From Herpetosiphonaceae bacterium (GTDB lineage Bacteria; Chloroflexota; Chloroflexia; Chloroflexales; Herpetosiphonaceae), in contig JABXJS010000185.1 of assembly GCA_013538855.1 (NCBI GenBank), forward strand, positions 1-50,795: DNA of 50,795 bases, written 5' to 3'. This document shows positions 41,670-49,799 of this stretch, one piece after another. The notes beneath the pieces were generated by a model that made no database searches, had not been told where the DNA came from, and saw only the letters and a program-made list of their open reading frames with translations. The position numbers were made by a program, and so were the translations under genes. The stretch's first letter is position 1. Each line of letters starts with the position of its first letter.

Positions 41670-41885
41670 ATGAGCGCTGATTTCGAGCGTTTGATCGGCC
41701 GTGCTGTTCTAGATGATGATTTTCGAGCAAAGTTAGTAGCTGATCCCGAGGGTACGGTTAAGAACGCTGGCTTCTCGCTGTCCGCAGATGAGCTAGATCG
41801 AGTGAAGAAAGCAGCTGAGAGCGCCAAGACCAATAATTCCCTAAGCAGCTTTGATACAATGAAGAGTAGTGGTCTTTGGCTATAA
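41670..41885 (+). CDS. NHLP-clan (Os1348-like) small peptide 3, 71 aa
   Basis: The more diverged third paralogue: FERLIGRAVLDDDFRAKLV-ADPEGTVKNAGFSLS, then ADELDRVKKAAESAK and the terminal SGLWL. It has its own promoter (P2) and its own perfect-palindrome terminator, and its DNA is clearly less GC-rich than peptides 1 and 2. The start follows AGGAG. Unknown function; leader-like part as in RiPP precursors but no cysteine and a very short putative core. The next gene is a membrane phosphatase. Confidence 0.7.
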   Translation: MSADFERLIGRAVLDDDFRAKLVADPEGTVKNAGFSLSADELDRVKKAAESAKTNNSLSSFDTMKSSGLWL

Positions 41886-41910
41886 CTAAGCTGAATAGAT
41901 GATTAAGTTT

Positions 41911-41944
41911 GATACAACCATAGATAGCTATCTATGGTTGTATC
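41911..41944. terminator. Perfect 34-base palindrome, terminator after peptide 3
   Basis: Two 17-base arms (41911-41927 and 41928-41944) are exact complements, and TTATTTT follows. It shares the CAACCATAG/CTATGGTTG core with the terminator at 41521. The longer reading frame of the phosphatase would start inside its right arm (ATG 41934). Confidence 0.8.
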
Positions 41945-41960
41945 TTATTTTGATATTTGT

Positions 41961-43262
41961 ATGTTAGAAATTGATAAAATTCTACTGTCACTCCAAGAAG
42001 AAAATGATCTTCAAAGAAGATCGTTGTTTTTGCAGTATATTAATAACTTTGTTGTTATATTCTTAGCAATAACGCTAATACTCGATTTAGTAGCTAGATC
42101 TATCGCTTTTTTTTTGATAATCCTATTAATGCTTTCATTATTTGTATCAGTTCACTTTATTAATAAGAGAGGAAAAGTTGTCTTAGCAACAACATTATTT
42201 ACTGTTTTTTTTAATCTGTGCCTATATGTAGTATTTGTATCGCAGTTTATTTTTGGGGGAAATCCACTAGCATATGGAATGATCCTTGCACTAACCTGTC
42301 TTGTCGCTTCTTATTTAATTGGTAATACAGGCATAATAGCCTCAGCCTTAGTAAGTGTTAGCGTTGTTGTTTCATGTTTTATCCTCTTTGAAGGATTGCA
42401 GTTCTCATTTTTTATCAATGCTTTACCAATTATCGGCTTTATCCTGCTGCTCTCGCTGGTCTCGTGGTTTCATCAGCGCACGCTTAAGCGTGCGCAGCAG
42501 CGCTACGAGGTGGCCCAGCATCAGCTGATGCGCGATGCTATGCTGCGCCAGGAGGTCGTCATCGCCCGCGACCTGCAGCGCCAGCTGTACCCCGACCCGC
42601 CGCAGCAGATTCAGCGCGTCTCCTTCAGCGTTTGCGCGCTGCCTGCGCTGGAGACTAGCGGCGATCTCTACGATTTTATTCAGCTCGATGAGCGGCGCAT
42701 TGGCATTGTCATCGCCGATGTGACCGGCAAGAGCATGGCGGCGGCGCTCGTGATGGTGATGGCACGCTCGAGCTTCCGCTCCGAGGGCCGTAATGTTGTC
42801 GATCCGGGCCAGGTGCTCAGCAACGTTAACTCAATCTTACATAATGACTCATCGGTCAAGCAAATGATCACCGCTTGGTATGGTGTGCTCGATGTACAGT
42901 CGATGACGCTGGTGTTTGCCAACGCCGGCCACCCCTTCCCCCTGCTTTACCGCGATGGTCAGACGCTGGAGCTAGAGGCGCTTGGCCTGCCGCTGCGCGC
43001 GACGCCGGGCCTGACCTACGAGAGCGCCACCGTCCAGCTGCTGCCAGGCGATCATCTGCTGCTGCTCACCGATGGCGTGATCGAGGCGATGAATGCCCAG
43101 CGTGAGCTGTTCGGCTACGAGCGGCTCACGCAGGTGTTTACTGCCTCGGTCGATGGCGCGACCGCAACGGCGCTTGAGCTTGTGCAAGACGAAATCACCC
43201 GCTTTTCGGCCCCCGCTCCCCAGGCCGACGATATCACCATGGTGCTGGTCAGCATCCACTAG
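41961..43262 (+). CDS. Membrane-anchored SpoIIE/PP2C-type serine phosphatase with AT-rich membrane domain
   Basis: A 433-aa protein. About res 20-165 hold five or six transmembrane helices; a short coiled stalk (RAQQRYEVAQHQLMRDAML) then leads to a SpoIIE-like PP2C phosphatase domain. Motifs are SGDLYDF, IADVTGKSMAAALVM, NAGHPFPLLYRDG, LLTDGVIEAMN and DDITMVLV, with the metal aspartates present. Such proteins act on anti-sigma or anti-anti-sigma partners. Base composition changes abruptly near 42440: the membrane half is very AT-rich, the catalytic half very GC-rich. No ribosome-binding site precedes either 41961 or the alternative ATG 41934, and the start is uncertain. Its stop overlaps that of the convergent kinase gene. 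Confidence 0.82.
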   Translation: MLEIDKILLSLQEENDLQRRSLFLQYINNFVVIFLAITLILDLVARSIAFFLIILLMLSLFVSVHFINKRGKVVLATTLFTVFFNLCLYVVFVSQFIFGGNPLAYGMILALTCLVASYLIGNTGIIASALVSVSVVVSCFILFEGLQFSFFINALPIIGFILLLSLVSWFHQRTLKRAQQRYEVAQHQLMRDAMLRQEVVIARDLQRQLYPDPPQQIQRVSFSVCALPALETSGDLYDFIQLDERRIGIVIADVTGKSMAAALVMVMARSSFRSEGRNVVDPGQVLSNVNSILHNDSSVKQMITAWYGVLDVQSMTLVFANAGHPFPLLYRDGQTLELEALGLPLRATPGLTYESATVQLLPGDHLLLLTDGVIEAMNAQRELFGYERLTQVFTASVDGATATALELVQDEITRFSAPAPQADDITMVLVSIH

Positions 43263-44746
43263 GCCAGCTTGGCTGTTGCGCCGACGCGCGCTTGCAGCTG
43301 CTCTAGCTCGCTTTGCAGCGCTTGATAGTAGCGGCTGTGGGCTGGATTCGGTGTGCGTGTCTGCTTGGTGAGCGGCTGTGTGTGCGCCAGGCTGGGCCGC
43401 TGACCGAGCGCTGTCAGCGCCTGCCAGGCGACACCATGGATGGTGGCCTCGCGGATGTCGATCAGCTCGAGCGGCGCTCCGAGCGCGTCACAGATCATCT
43501 GCTGCCAGACTGGCGAGTTGCGCAGTGCGCCGCCGCTGCCAACAATGCGGTGCTCGGCGGGCAGCAGCGGTCGCAGCGCGCTGTAGAGCTGTGCCAGCGA
43601 TACCGCCACCGCCTCCATCAGCGCCTGGAGCATATCGAGTCCGCTGGTTTGCAGATGCAGCCCGGCGATAATACCGCGCGCATCATCGGCGTAGTGCGGC
43701 GAGCGCTCGCCTGCTAGGTGTGGCACAACCGCAAGGCCGTGAGCACCAACCTGCCGCTGCATCAACTGCTCCTCGGCTGTATCAATCGGCGGTAGTCGCA
43801 GCGTGTCCAACGCCCACCTGATCAGGTTGCCAGCGTTGCTCAGCGCCCCGCCAACGAGATCTTGCATGCTGCTCACCCGGTAGCGCCACAGGCCATACGG
43901 AATTGGCCCGCCGCTCGGTAGCAGCACTCGCAGCGCCCCGCTCGTGCCAAGATTAATCACCACTGTCTGCGCATCTATGCCGCCGCAGCCGATGTTGGAG
44001 CCGACGCCGTCGCCAACTGGCGCTAGCCAGCGCGCTGCACGCAAGGCCGGCCAGCGCTGCGCCAGCTTGGGCCGCAGTGTGGCACCTTGGGCCGTTGGTG
44101 GAAGGGGCTGTCCTAGCTGCTCCGGCGTGATCGGCAGCCGCGCTACCAGCTCGTGATCCCACGTGCCGGTGTGGCGATTGAGCAGCCCATTCCAGGCCGC
44201 AATCGACATGCTGAGCAGCGGCTGGCCGGTCCACTGACCGGTCAGATACTCACCAATTGTCTGCCAGCGTGCGACCGACTGAAAGAGGGCTGGGTTCGTT
44301 TGCTGGAGCCAAATGAGCCGCGCAGGCAGGTAGGCGCTGTGGATTGGGCAGCCAGTGCGCTCCCAAATAGCGGCGGCATCCCAGGCCGCGCGCAGCGCCT
44401 GGGTGACATTGCGCGCCCGGGTGTCGGCCCAAGTCCAGATCGGCGTACAGGCTTGATTGTGCTCATCAACGCCAAGCAGGTTGCCGGCCAAGGTTGCGCA
44501 GGCCACGAGCACTATGCTATCGGCTGGCGTCGGCTGCTGCTCAAACAGCGCGTCAAGGCATGTGCCGACAGCGTCGAGCAGCGCCGGGGCGTCGAGTTCG
44601 GCTCCGCCGTCGGCGGTCGTCTGAAGGCTGTAGCTGATCTGGGAGACGGGGCTAGCATCGTGGCCGCTGGTGGCGTCGATGAGCATGGCGCGCACGGACG
44701 ATGAGCCAATATCGAGGGCGAGCACGAGCGGTGCTGCGTGGGTCAT
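43259..44746 (-). CDS. FGGY-family carbohydrate kinase
   Basis: A 495-aa sugar kinase of the FGGY type (gluconokinase/xylulokinase group), which phosphorylates a sugar or sugar acid with ATP. Motifs: LALDIGSSSVRAML (phosphate 1), IWTWADTRA (substrate Asp), GCGGIDAQTVVINLGTSGA (phosphate 2) and the adenosine motif IVGSGGALRNSPVW. The ATG overlaps the stop of the histidine kinase gene (ATGA), so the two are translationally coupled, an unusual pairing. Which sugar it uses cannot be read. Confidence 0.9.
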   Translation of the reverse strand: MTHAAPLVLALDIGSSSVRAMLIDATSGHDASPVSQISYSLQTTADGGAELDAPALLDAVGTCLDALFEQQPTPADSIVLVACATLAGNLLGVDEHNQACTPIWTWADTRARNVTQALRAAWDAAAIWERTGCPIHSAYLPARLIWLQQTNPALFQSVARWQTIGEYLTGQWTGQPLLSMSIAAWNGLLNRHTGTWDHELVARLPITPEQLGQPLPPTAQGATLRPKLAQRWPALRAARWLAPVGDGVGSNIGCGGIDAQTVVINLGTSGALRVLLPSGGPIPYGLWRYRVSSMQDLVGGALSNAGNLIRWALDTLRLPPIDTAEEQLMQRQVGAHGLAVVPHLAGERSPHYADDARGIIAGLHLQTSGLDMLQALMEAVAVSLAQLYSALRPLLPAEHRIVGSGGALRNSPVWQQMICDALGAPLELIDIREATIHGVAWQALTALGQRPSLAHTQPLTKQTRTPNPAHSRYYQALQSELEQLQARVGATAKLA

Positions 44747-46860
44747 GCGGAGGCTCCTGTGGCATTGGGAAACTGTAGGGTGACGGTCATACCAGGCGCT
44801 GGCGCGTTGGTCGTGATGTTGATGCGTCCGCCCATCCGCCACATCACGGCCGAGCAGATCGGCAGCCCTAGGCCAAGCCGCTGCGGCCCATGGGTGGTCC
44901 AGAATGGCCGCCAAATGCTGTTGAGCTGCTGCTCATCAATGCCGTGGCCGCTGTCGCTGATCGCCATCGCAACGTAGTGTTTTGTGTCCCAGGCGCGAAT
45001 GTGGATCTGCTGCGGGTCGGCTCCAGCCTCCAGCGCGTTGCTGATCAGCTCGCTGCAGAGGGTGATCAGCTCGCGCTCGTGCACAAGGATCATCAGCCCG
45101 GCTGGGATGTCGAGGTTGGTGATGTGCGGGATGGCGTTTGTGTGCTCTAGATGGTCAAGAATCACCGGCATCGTCTCGGCGAGGTCCAGCGCGAAGCTTG
45201 GTGGAATGCGCTCGCCGCCCTTGAGCAGGTGCAGGCGGCGGATCATCGCGGCACCATCGCGCACCTGCTCGACGACTGTGGCCAGCAGCATCTGCTGATC
45301 CTCGTTGACGGCGTCAAGCTCGGCCAGCTGTGTGTTGCCAAGAATGGCGGCAAACAGGTTGTTGAAATGATGCGCCATCTGGCCTGCTAGCTCGGCCATA
45401 TGCCGCAGATGCACCAGCTCGGCCTGCTCGGCCTGGCGCGCCTCGCGGTCAGCGATCGTCTGCGCGGTGGCCATGGCCACAGCCAAGTGCGGACGCGCCA
45501 TCTCGAGCAGCGACTCTTCCTCTTTGGTGAACTGGCGCTGGCGCACAGCGATCATCAGGATGCCCAGCGTGGTACCCTGATGATGCAGCGGCACGGCAAT
45601 CGCCCCGCTGTACTCTGAGCCTAGCAGCTGGGCCACGATGCTGATCGGCGGCAGGCTGTTGAGCGCGACGCGAGTGGTGCGCTCAAGCTGCGCCATCTCC
45701 AGCACGGTCTTGAGCGTAGCGGCATCGAGCGGCGACTGGATGGATTGGGCGACCGATGAGTACGCCATGCTCACATCGTCGTTGATGGCAAACCAGCCGG
45801 TCGCCACATCGCCGAGCAGCAGGCGCATCTGCTGGTTGATCGCCTCGTAGAGCATGGGCAGGTCGAGGTTGCCGCTCAGCGTTTGGGCGAGGCTGTTGAC
45901 CAGCCGCAGCTGACGCGCCTGCTGCTGGAGCTGCTGCGTGAGCACATTTTGTTCATCGCGCAGCCGCGCCTGCCGCAGCAGCCCGGTAATTTGGCGCGCG
46001 ACAAGCTCGAGCAGGTCTTGGTCCTCAGGTGTGAAGTAGCAGATCTGATTGTGGTAGATCGCCAGGACGCCGAGCGGATCTTCGATGTCGCCAAGCGGCA
46101 CCAGCAGCGCCGAGCCTTGCGAGACGGTCGAGCCTTCGATCTGTAGCCAGTGTGGGTCGGTTTGGATGTTGTCGATGCACAGGCTTTTGCCCGTCTTGAT
46201 CACGTGACCAGCAGCGCCATGGGCCAGCACGCGGTGGACATCGTCGATGTTGAGGCGCACCTGATGCGACGCGGTGAGCACATCGACGTGCTCGCCTGTC
46301 TCGCGGAGCACAATCAGGTTGCCGTGGTGGGCATGGAGCGTGTTGGTGCAGACGGTGACAATGTGCTCCAGCATATCCATCAGCGAGTCGATCTGCCCAA
46401 GCTCGCGGCTGAGCGAGGCGATAAACGCGAAGCGCTCGCGCTCCATCTCAACCCGCGAGAGCGTGCGCTTCAGGTGCACGGCAACGCGCAGGCGGGCGCG
46501 CAGCGTTTCGCTCTCGATCGGCTTGAGCAAGAAGTCATCGGCCCCCTCGATGTAGGCGCGCTGGCGGGCGCTGGCCTGCTCCTGCGCTGTGATCATAATC
46601 ACCGGGATATAGCTCAGCGTGGGATTATCGCGGATGGCGCGCAGGACACTGAAGCCGTCCATATCCGGCAGCAAAATATCCAGCACGACCACATCGGGCT
46701 GGGCTGTCTCCACCAGCTCAAGCGCCTGCTGGCCGGTCTGCGCCTCGCAGGTACGGTAGCCGACCCAGCGCACCATCTGCTGCAGCAGCACCAAGTTGGA
46801 GGGCTGATCATCGACCAGCAAGATCAGCGGTGCCTCGGACATTCGCAACCGTTCGACCAT
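44743..46860 (-). CDS. Response regulator-GAF-GAF histidine kinase
   Basis: A 705-aa signalling protein: an N-terminal receiver domain (Asp61 in VVLDILLPDMDGF, res about 10-130), a GAF domain (about 150-300), a coiled coil, a second GAF domain (about 320-470), a HisKA-like dimerisation helix with HHFNN near res 500 (GQMAHHFNNLFAAILGN) and a HATPase_c domain with DSGHGID and GLGLPICSAVM. There are no membrane segments, so it senses a cytoplasmic signal. The receiver is at the N-terminus, meaning another kinase may control it. It begins 21 bases after polA, with a strong ribosome-binding site. Confidence 0.9.
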   Translation of the reverse strand: MVERLRMSEAPLILLVDDQPSNLVLLQQMVRWVGYRTCEAQTGQQALELVETAQPDVVVLDILLPDMDGFSVLRAIRDNPTLSYIPVIMITAQEQASARQRAYIEGADDFLLKPIESETLRARLRVAVHLKRTLSRVEMERERFAFIASLSRELGQIDSLMDMLEHIVTVCTNTLHAHHGNLIVLRETGEHVDVLTASHQVRLNIDDVHRVLAHGAAGHVIKTGKSLCIDNIQTDPHWLQIEGSTVSQGSALLVPLGDIEDPLGVLAIYHNQICYFTPEDQDLLELVARQITGLLRQARLRDEQNVLTQQLQQQARQLRLVNSLAQTLSGNLDLPMLYEAINQQMRLLLGDVATGWFAINDDVSMAYSSVAQSIQSPLDAATLKTVLEMAQLERTTRVALNSLPPISIVAQLLGSEYSGAIAVPLHHQGTTLGILMIAVRQRQFTKEEESLLEMARPHLAVAMATAQTIADREARQAEQAELVHLRHMAELAGQMAHHFNNLFAAILGNTQLAELDAVNEDQQMLLATVVEQVRDGAAMIRRLHLLKGGERIPPSFALDLAETMPVILDHLEHTNAIPHITNLDIPAGLMILVHERELITLCSELISNALEAGADPQQIHIRAWDTKHYVAMAISDSGHGIDEQQLNSIWRPFWTTHGPQRLGLGLPICSAVMWRMGGRINITTNAPAPGMTVTLQFPNATGASA

Positions 46861-46881
46861 TCCTACGCTCCTCTCCTTTAT

Positions 46882-49725
46882 TTAGGATAAAGGCTTGAGA
46901 TCATCCCAGTTCGGCCCGGCTTCGATGTTGACCTGTAGCGGCACGCGCAGCTCGGGGTACACGCCCTCCATAGTTTGCTGCACAAGCGCGGCGACGGCGG
47001 CGATGTCGGCGTCGGGCACTTCAAGCACAAGCTCGTCGTGCACCTGTAGGAGCATGCGGGCGGCTGGGTACTGGGCGCAAACGGCCTTGTGTAGCTGGAC
47101 CATGGCAATTTTGATCAGATCGGCAGCGGTGCCTTGGATGCGCGCATTGATCGCCTCGCGCTCGGCCGCCTGGCGTCGTGCGCCGCTGGCGCTGCCCTCG
47201 ACCAGCTCACGGAAGTAGCGGCGACGGCCAAACAGCGTCTCGACGTAGCCCTGCCGCTGGACGGTATCCAAGGTCTGCTGGATGTACTCTTTGATGCCTG
47301 GGTACTGGGCGAAGAGGGCGTCGATCATCTGCTGTGCTTCGGTGCGCGATAGCTCGGTGCGGGCAGCAAGGCCAAAGCTGCTGATACCATAAATGATACC
47401 AAAAACGGTGGTTTTGGCGATGCGCCGCTGGTTCTTACTGACGGCATCCATTGGTACATTGAACAGGCGGGCTGCTGTGGCCGCGTGGATGTCCTGGCCG
47501 GTCTGAAACACCTCGATCAGCGTCGGGTCTTGCGTAATGTGGGCCAGCACGCGCAGCTCGATCTGCGAGTAGTCGGCGGCAAGCAGTTGATAGCCTGGCT
47601 CGGCGACGAAGGCGCGGCGAATTTCGCGGCCCTCCTCGGTGCGCACGGGGATGTTTTGCAGGTTCGGGCTGTCCGACGAAAGGCGGCCAGTCTCGGCCCC
47701 CATCTGGCGAAAGACGGTGTGCACGCGCTGCGTGCGCGGGTTGGTCAGGCTCTGCAGCGTATCAACGTAGGTTGATTTGAGCTTGCTGAGCCGTCGGTGG
47801 CGCATAATTAGCGCGACCACGCCGCTCTCGTCGTACTCCTGAAGGCTCTCGAGCACATCGGCGGTGATGGAGTAGACGGTGCCGCCGGTCTTGGTGGTGC
47901 CGCTAAGGCGCTTGAGGCCGCTGGTCGGCAGGCCCAGCGTGCGGAAGAGCAGGTCGTTGAGGTCGTAGCGCGACTGGATGTTGATCAGCGTATCGGTGTG
48001 CTGGCCGATGGTCTGCTCGATCTCGCTCAGCGTTGCGCCGAGATCGTGCTCGAGCTGCGTGAGCTGCTGGCGGTCGATGCCGATGCCATGGCGCTCCATG
48101 TCGATGAGCACCGGGATAAGCGGCAGCTCAATCGATTCAAACACGCCCTGTAGCGTTGGCTCGGCGGCGAGCTTTGGTGCCAGCGCCTGCATCAGCCGCA
48201 GAGTCATGTCGGCGTCGGCGGCGGCATAGTCGGCGGCGGCGCTGATCTCCACGGCGTCCATGGTGATCTGCTGCTTGCCGCGCCCGATCAGCGTCTCGAT
48301 CTGCGTCATCTCGATCGGCTGGCCGCTGTCGTCGCGCAGCTTGCTGAAGGCGAGATCCTTCAGCCCCTGGCGCTCGCCAAGCAGGGCGGCGGCGATCATG
48401 GTGTCAAAGCTCACGTTGGCTAGCTCAAGGCCGATCAGGCTGAACGCCTCGATGTCGAACTTGGCATTGTGCCCAATGATGTGCTTCTGCGCATCGGCGA
48501 AGATCGGCTGGAGCGCGCTGCGCACTTCGGCGACACTGAGCTGCTGGCCCTGGCGGTGGCCAATCGGGATGTACCACGCCTGGCCCGGCGCTATCGCCAG
48601 CGAGATGCCGCACACCGCCGGATCATCTGGCCCAAACAGATGCGTGGTGTTTGTCTCGGTGTCGAAGGCGATAACCGGCGCATCCTGCAGCACCTGCACC
48701 AGCTCGGCAAGCGCCGCTGCGGTGTCAACGATCGTGTACTGCGACTGGCTCGCGTCAGCGCTGGCCGGAGCGGCGCTAGGAAACATGCCCATCTGGAGCG
48801 GATTATCGGCGCTGACCGGCATTGTAATCACCTCGGGCGCGCCGCCGGCAGTGGGCAGTTTATCAACCAGCTTCAGGAACTCTAGCTCGCGGAAGATTTC
48901 GAGCACGTGGGTGCGGTCGTAGTCGTGCACAACGGTGGCGGCCAAGTCGAGCGTGATCGGCACTGCGGTGACGATTGTCGCTAGATGCTTGCTGAACAGG
49001 GCCATCTCGCGCTGGTCTTCGAGCTTGGTGCGGTAGCGCTTCTGCACCGCATCAAGGTTTGCGTAGATGCCCTCGACGGTGTCGAACTCGAGCAGCAGGT
49101 TGATGGCACCTTTCTCGCCGATGCCCTTGACGCCGGGGATGTTGTCCGATGTATCGCCCTTGAGGCCGCGCAGGTCGGCAAGTTGATTGGGCCGCAGGCC
49201 GCTGTAGCGCTCGCGCACCTGCTCCTCGTTGTAGAGCGTGACGGTGCTGCGGCCGTAGGGGTTGGCCAGCAGGACGGCGGTGTAGTCGTTGACGAGCTGG
49301 AGCGTGTCGGTGTCGCCGGTGATGATCATCGTGTTGACATCCTGCTCCTCGGCCTGGCGCGCCAGCGTGCCGATCACATCGTCGGCCTCGTAGCCGTCGG
49401 CGGTGAAGATCGGAATGTTGAGCGCGGCGATGATCTGCTTGATGCGCTCAAGCTGCGGATGGAACTCGGCCGGTGTCTCGGCGCGCCCAGCCTTGTAGTC
49501 GGCGTAGAGATCGTCGCGGAAGGTGCGGCCAACATCGAAGGCGACAGCGACATAGGCTGGTGTGTACTGGCGCAGCAAGTTGAGCAAAATTTGCATGAAG
49601 CCTTGGACGGCGTAGGTCGGCTCGCCGGTGGCGCGCACAGCCATGCCCGTATCCTTAAGCGCAAAAAAGGCCCGAAATGCCAATGCGTGACCATCAACCA
49701 ACACTAGTGTTTTGCGTTCGCCCAT
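46882..49725 (-). CDS. polA: DNA polymerase I with active proofreading
   Basis: A 947-aa Pol I. The 5'-3' exonuclease (flap nuclease) is at res 1 to about 290 (LVLVDGHALAFRAFFAL, DTDTLQ, GVKGIGEKGA). The 3'-5' exonuclease at about 340-530 has its active-site residues intact (FDTETNTT, HNAKFD, YAAADADMT), so proofreading is expected, unlike Taq. The polymerase is at about 560-947 with motif A DYSQIELRVLAHI, motif B RRIAKTTVFGIIYG and motif C HDELVLE. The start is uncertain: 49725 has a G-rich run 8 bases upstream, whereas an in-frame ATG at 49740 has none. Confidence 0.95.
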   Translation of the reverse strand: MGERKTLVLVDGHALAFRAFFALKDTGMAVRATGEPTYAVQGFMQILLNLLRQYTPAYVAVAFDVGRTFRDDLYADYKAGRAETPAEFHPQLERIKQIIAALNIPIFTADGYEADDVIGTLARQAEEQDVNTMIITGDTDTLQLVNDYTAVLLANPYGRSTVTLYNEEQVRERYSGLRPNQLADLRGLKGDTSDNIPGVKGIGEKGAINLLLEFDTVEGIYANLDAVQKRYRTKLEDQREMALFSKHLATIVTAVPITLDLAATVVHDYDRTHVLEIFRELEFLKLVDKLPTAGGAPEVITMPVSADNPLQMGMFPSAAPASADASQSQYTIVDTAAALAELVQVLQDAPVIAFDTETNTTHLFGPDDPAVCGISLAIAPGQAWYIPIGHRQGQQLSVAEVRSALQPIFADAQKHIIGHNAKFDIEAFSLIGLELANVSFDTMIAAALLGERQGLKDLAFSKLRDDSGQPIEMTQIETLIGRGKQQITMDAVEISAAADYAAADADMTLRLMQALAPKLAAEPTLQGVFESIELPLIPVLIDMERHGIGIDRQQLTQLEHDLGATLSEIEQTIGQHTDTLINIQSRYDLNDLLFRTLGLPTSGLKRLSGTTKTGGTVYSITADVLESLQEYDESGVVALIMRHRRLSKLKSTYVDTLQSLTNPRTQRVHTVFRQMGAETGRLSSDSPNLQNIPVRTEEGREIRRAFVAEPGYQLLAADYSQIELRVLAHITQDPTLIEVFQTGQDIHAATAARLFNVPMDAVSKNQRRIAKTTVFGIIYGISSFGLAARTELSRTEAQQMIDALFAQYPGIKEYIQQTLDTVQRQGYVETLFGRRRYFRELVEGSASGARRQAAEREAINARIQGTAADLIKIAMVQLHKAVCAQYPAARMLLQVHDELVLEVPDADIAAVAALVQQTMEGVYPELRVPLQVNIEAGPNWDDLKPLS

Positions 49726-49799
49726 GCGAAAAACCCCCATCCAGCGCTAATCTAGCGTGCCACTCACGCCATCAGAACAGATGTATTGTACTCTGTTTT

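Noticed and set aside
40942-41885. Calling the three small peptides a complete RiPP biosynthetic cluster
   Set aside because: No modifying enzyme, protease or dedicated exporter is present on either side, and the peptides have no cysteine; only the leader-like part supports RiPP ancestry.
41934-41960. Start of the SpoIIE-type phosphatase at ATG 41934
   Set aside because: This ATG lies within the terminator palindrome and has no ribosome-binding site. The ATG at 41961 is slightly more plausible, though it also lacks one.
49770-49790. A LexA-box-like sequence (GAAC-N4-GTAT) upstream of polA
   Set aside because: The second half-site lacks GTT, so it does not match the lexA operators in this window closely enough.
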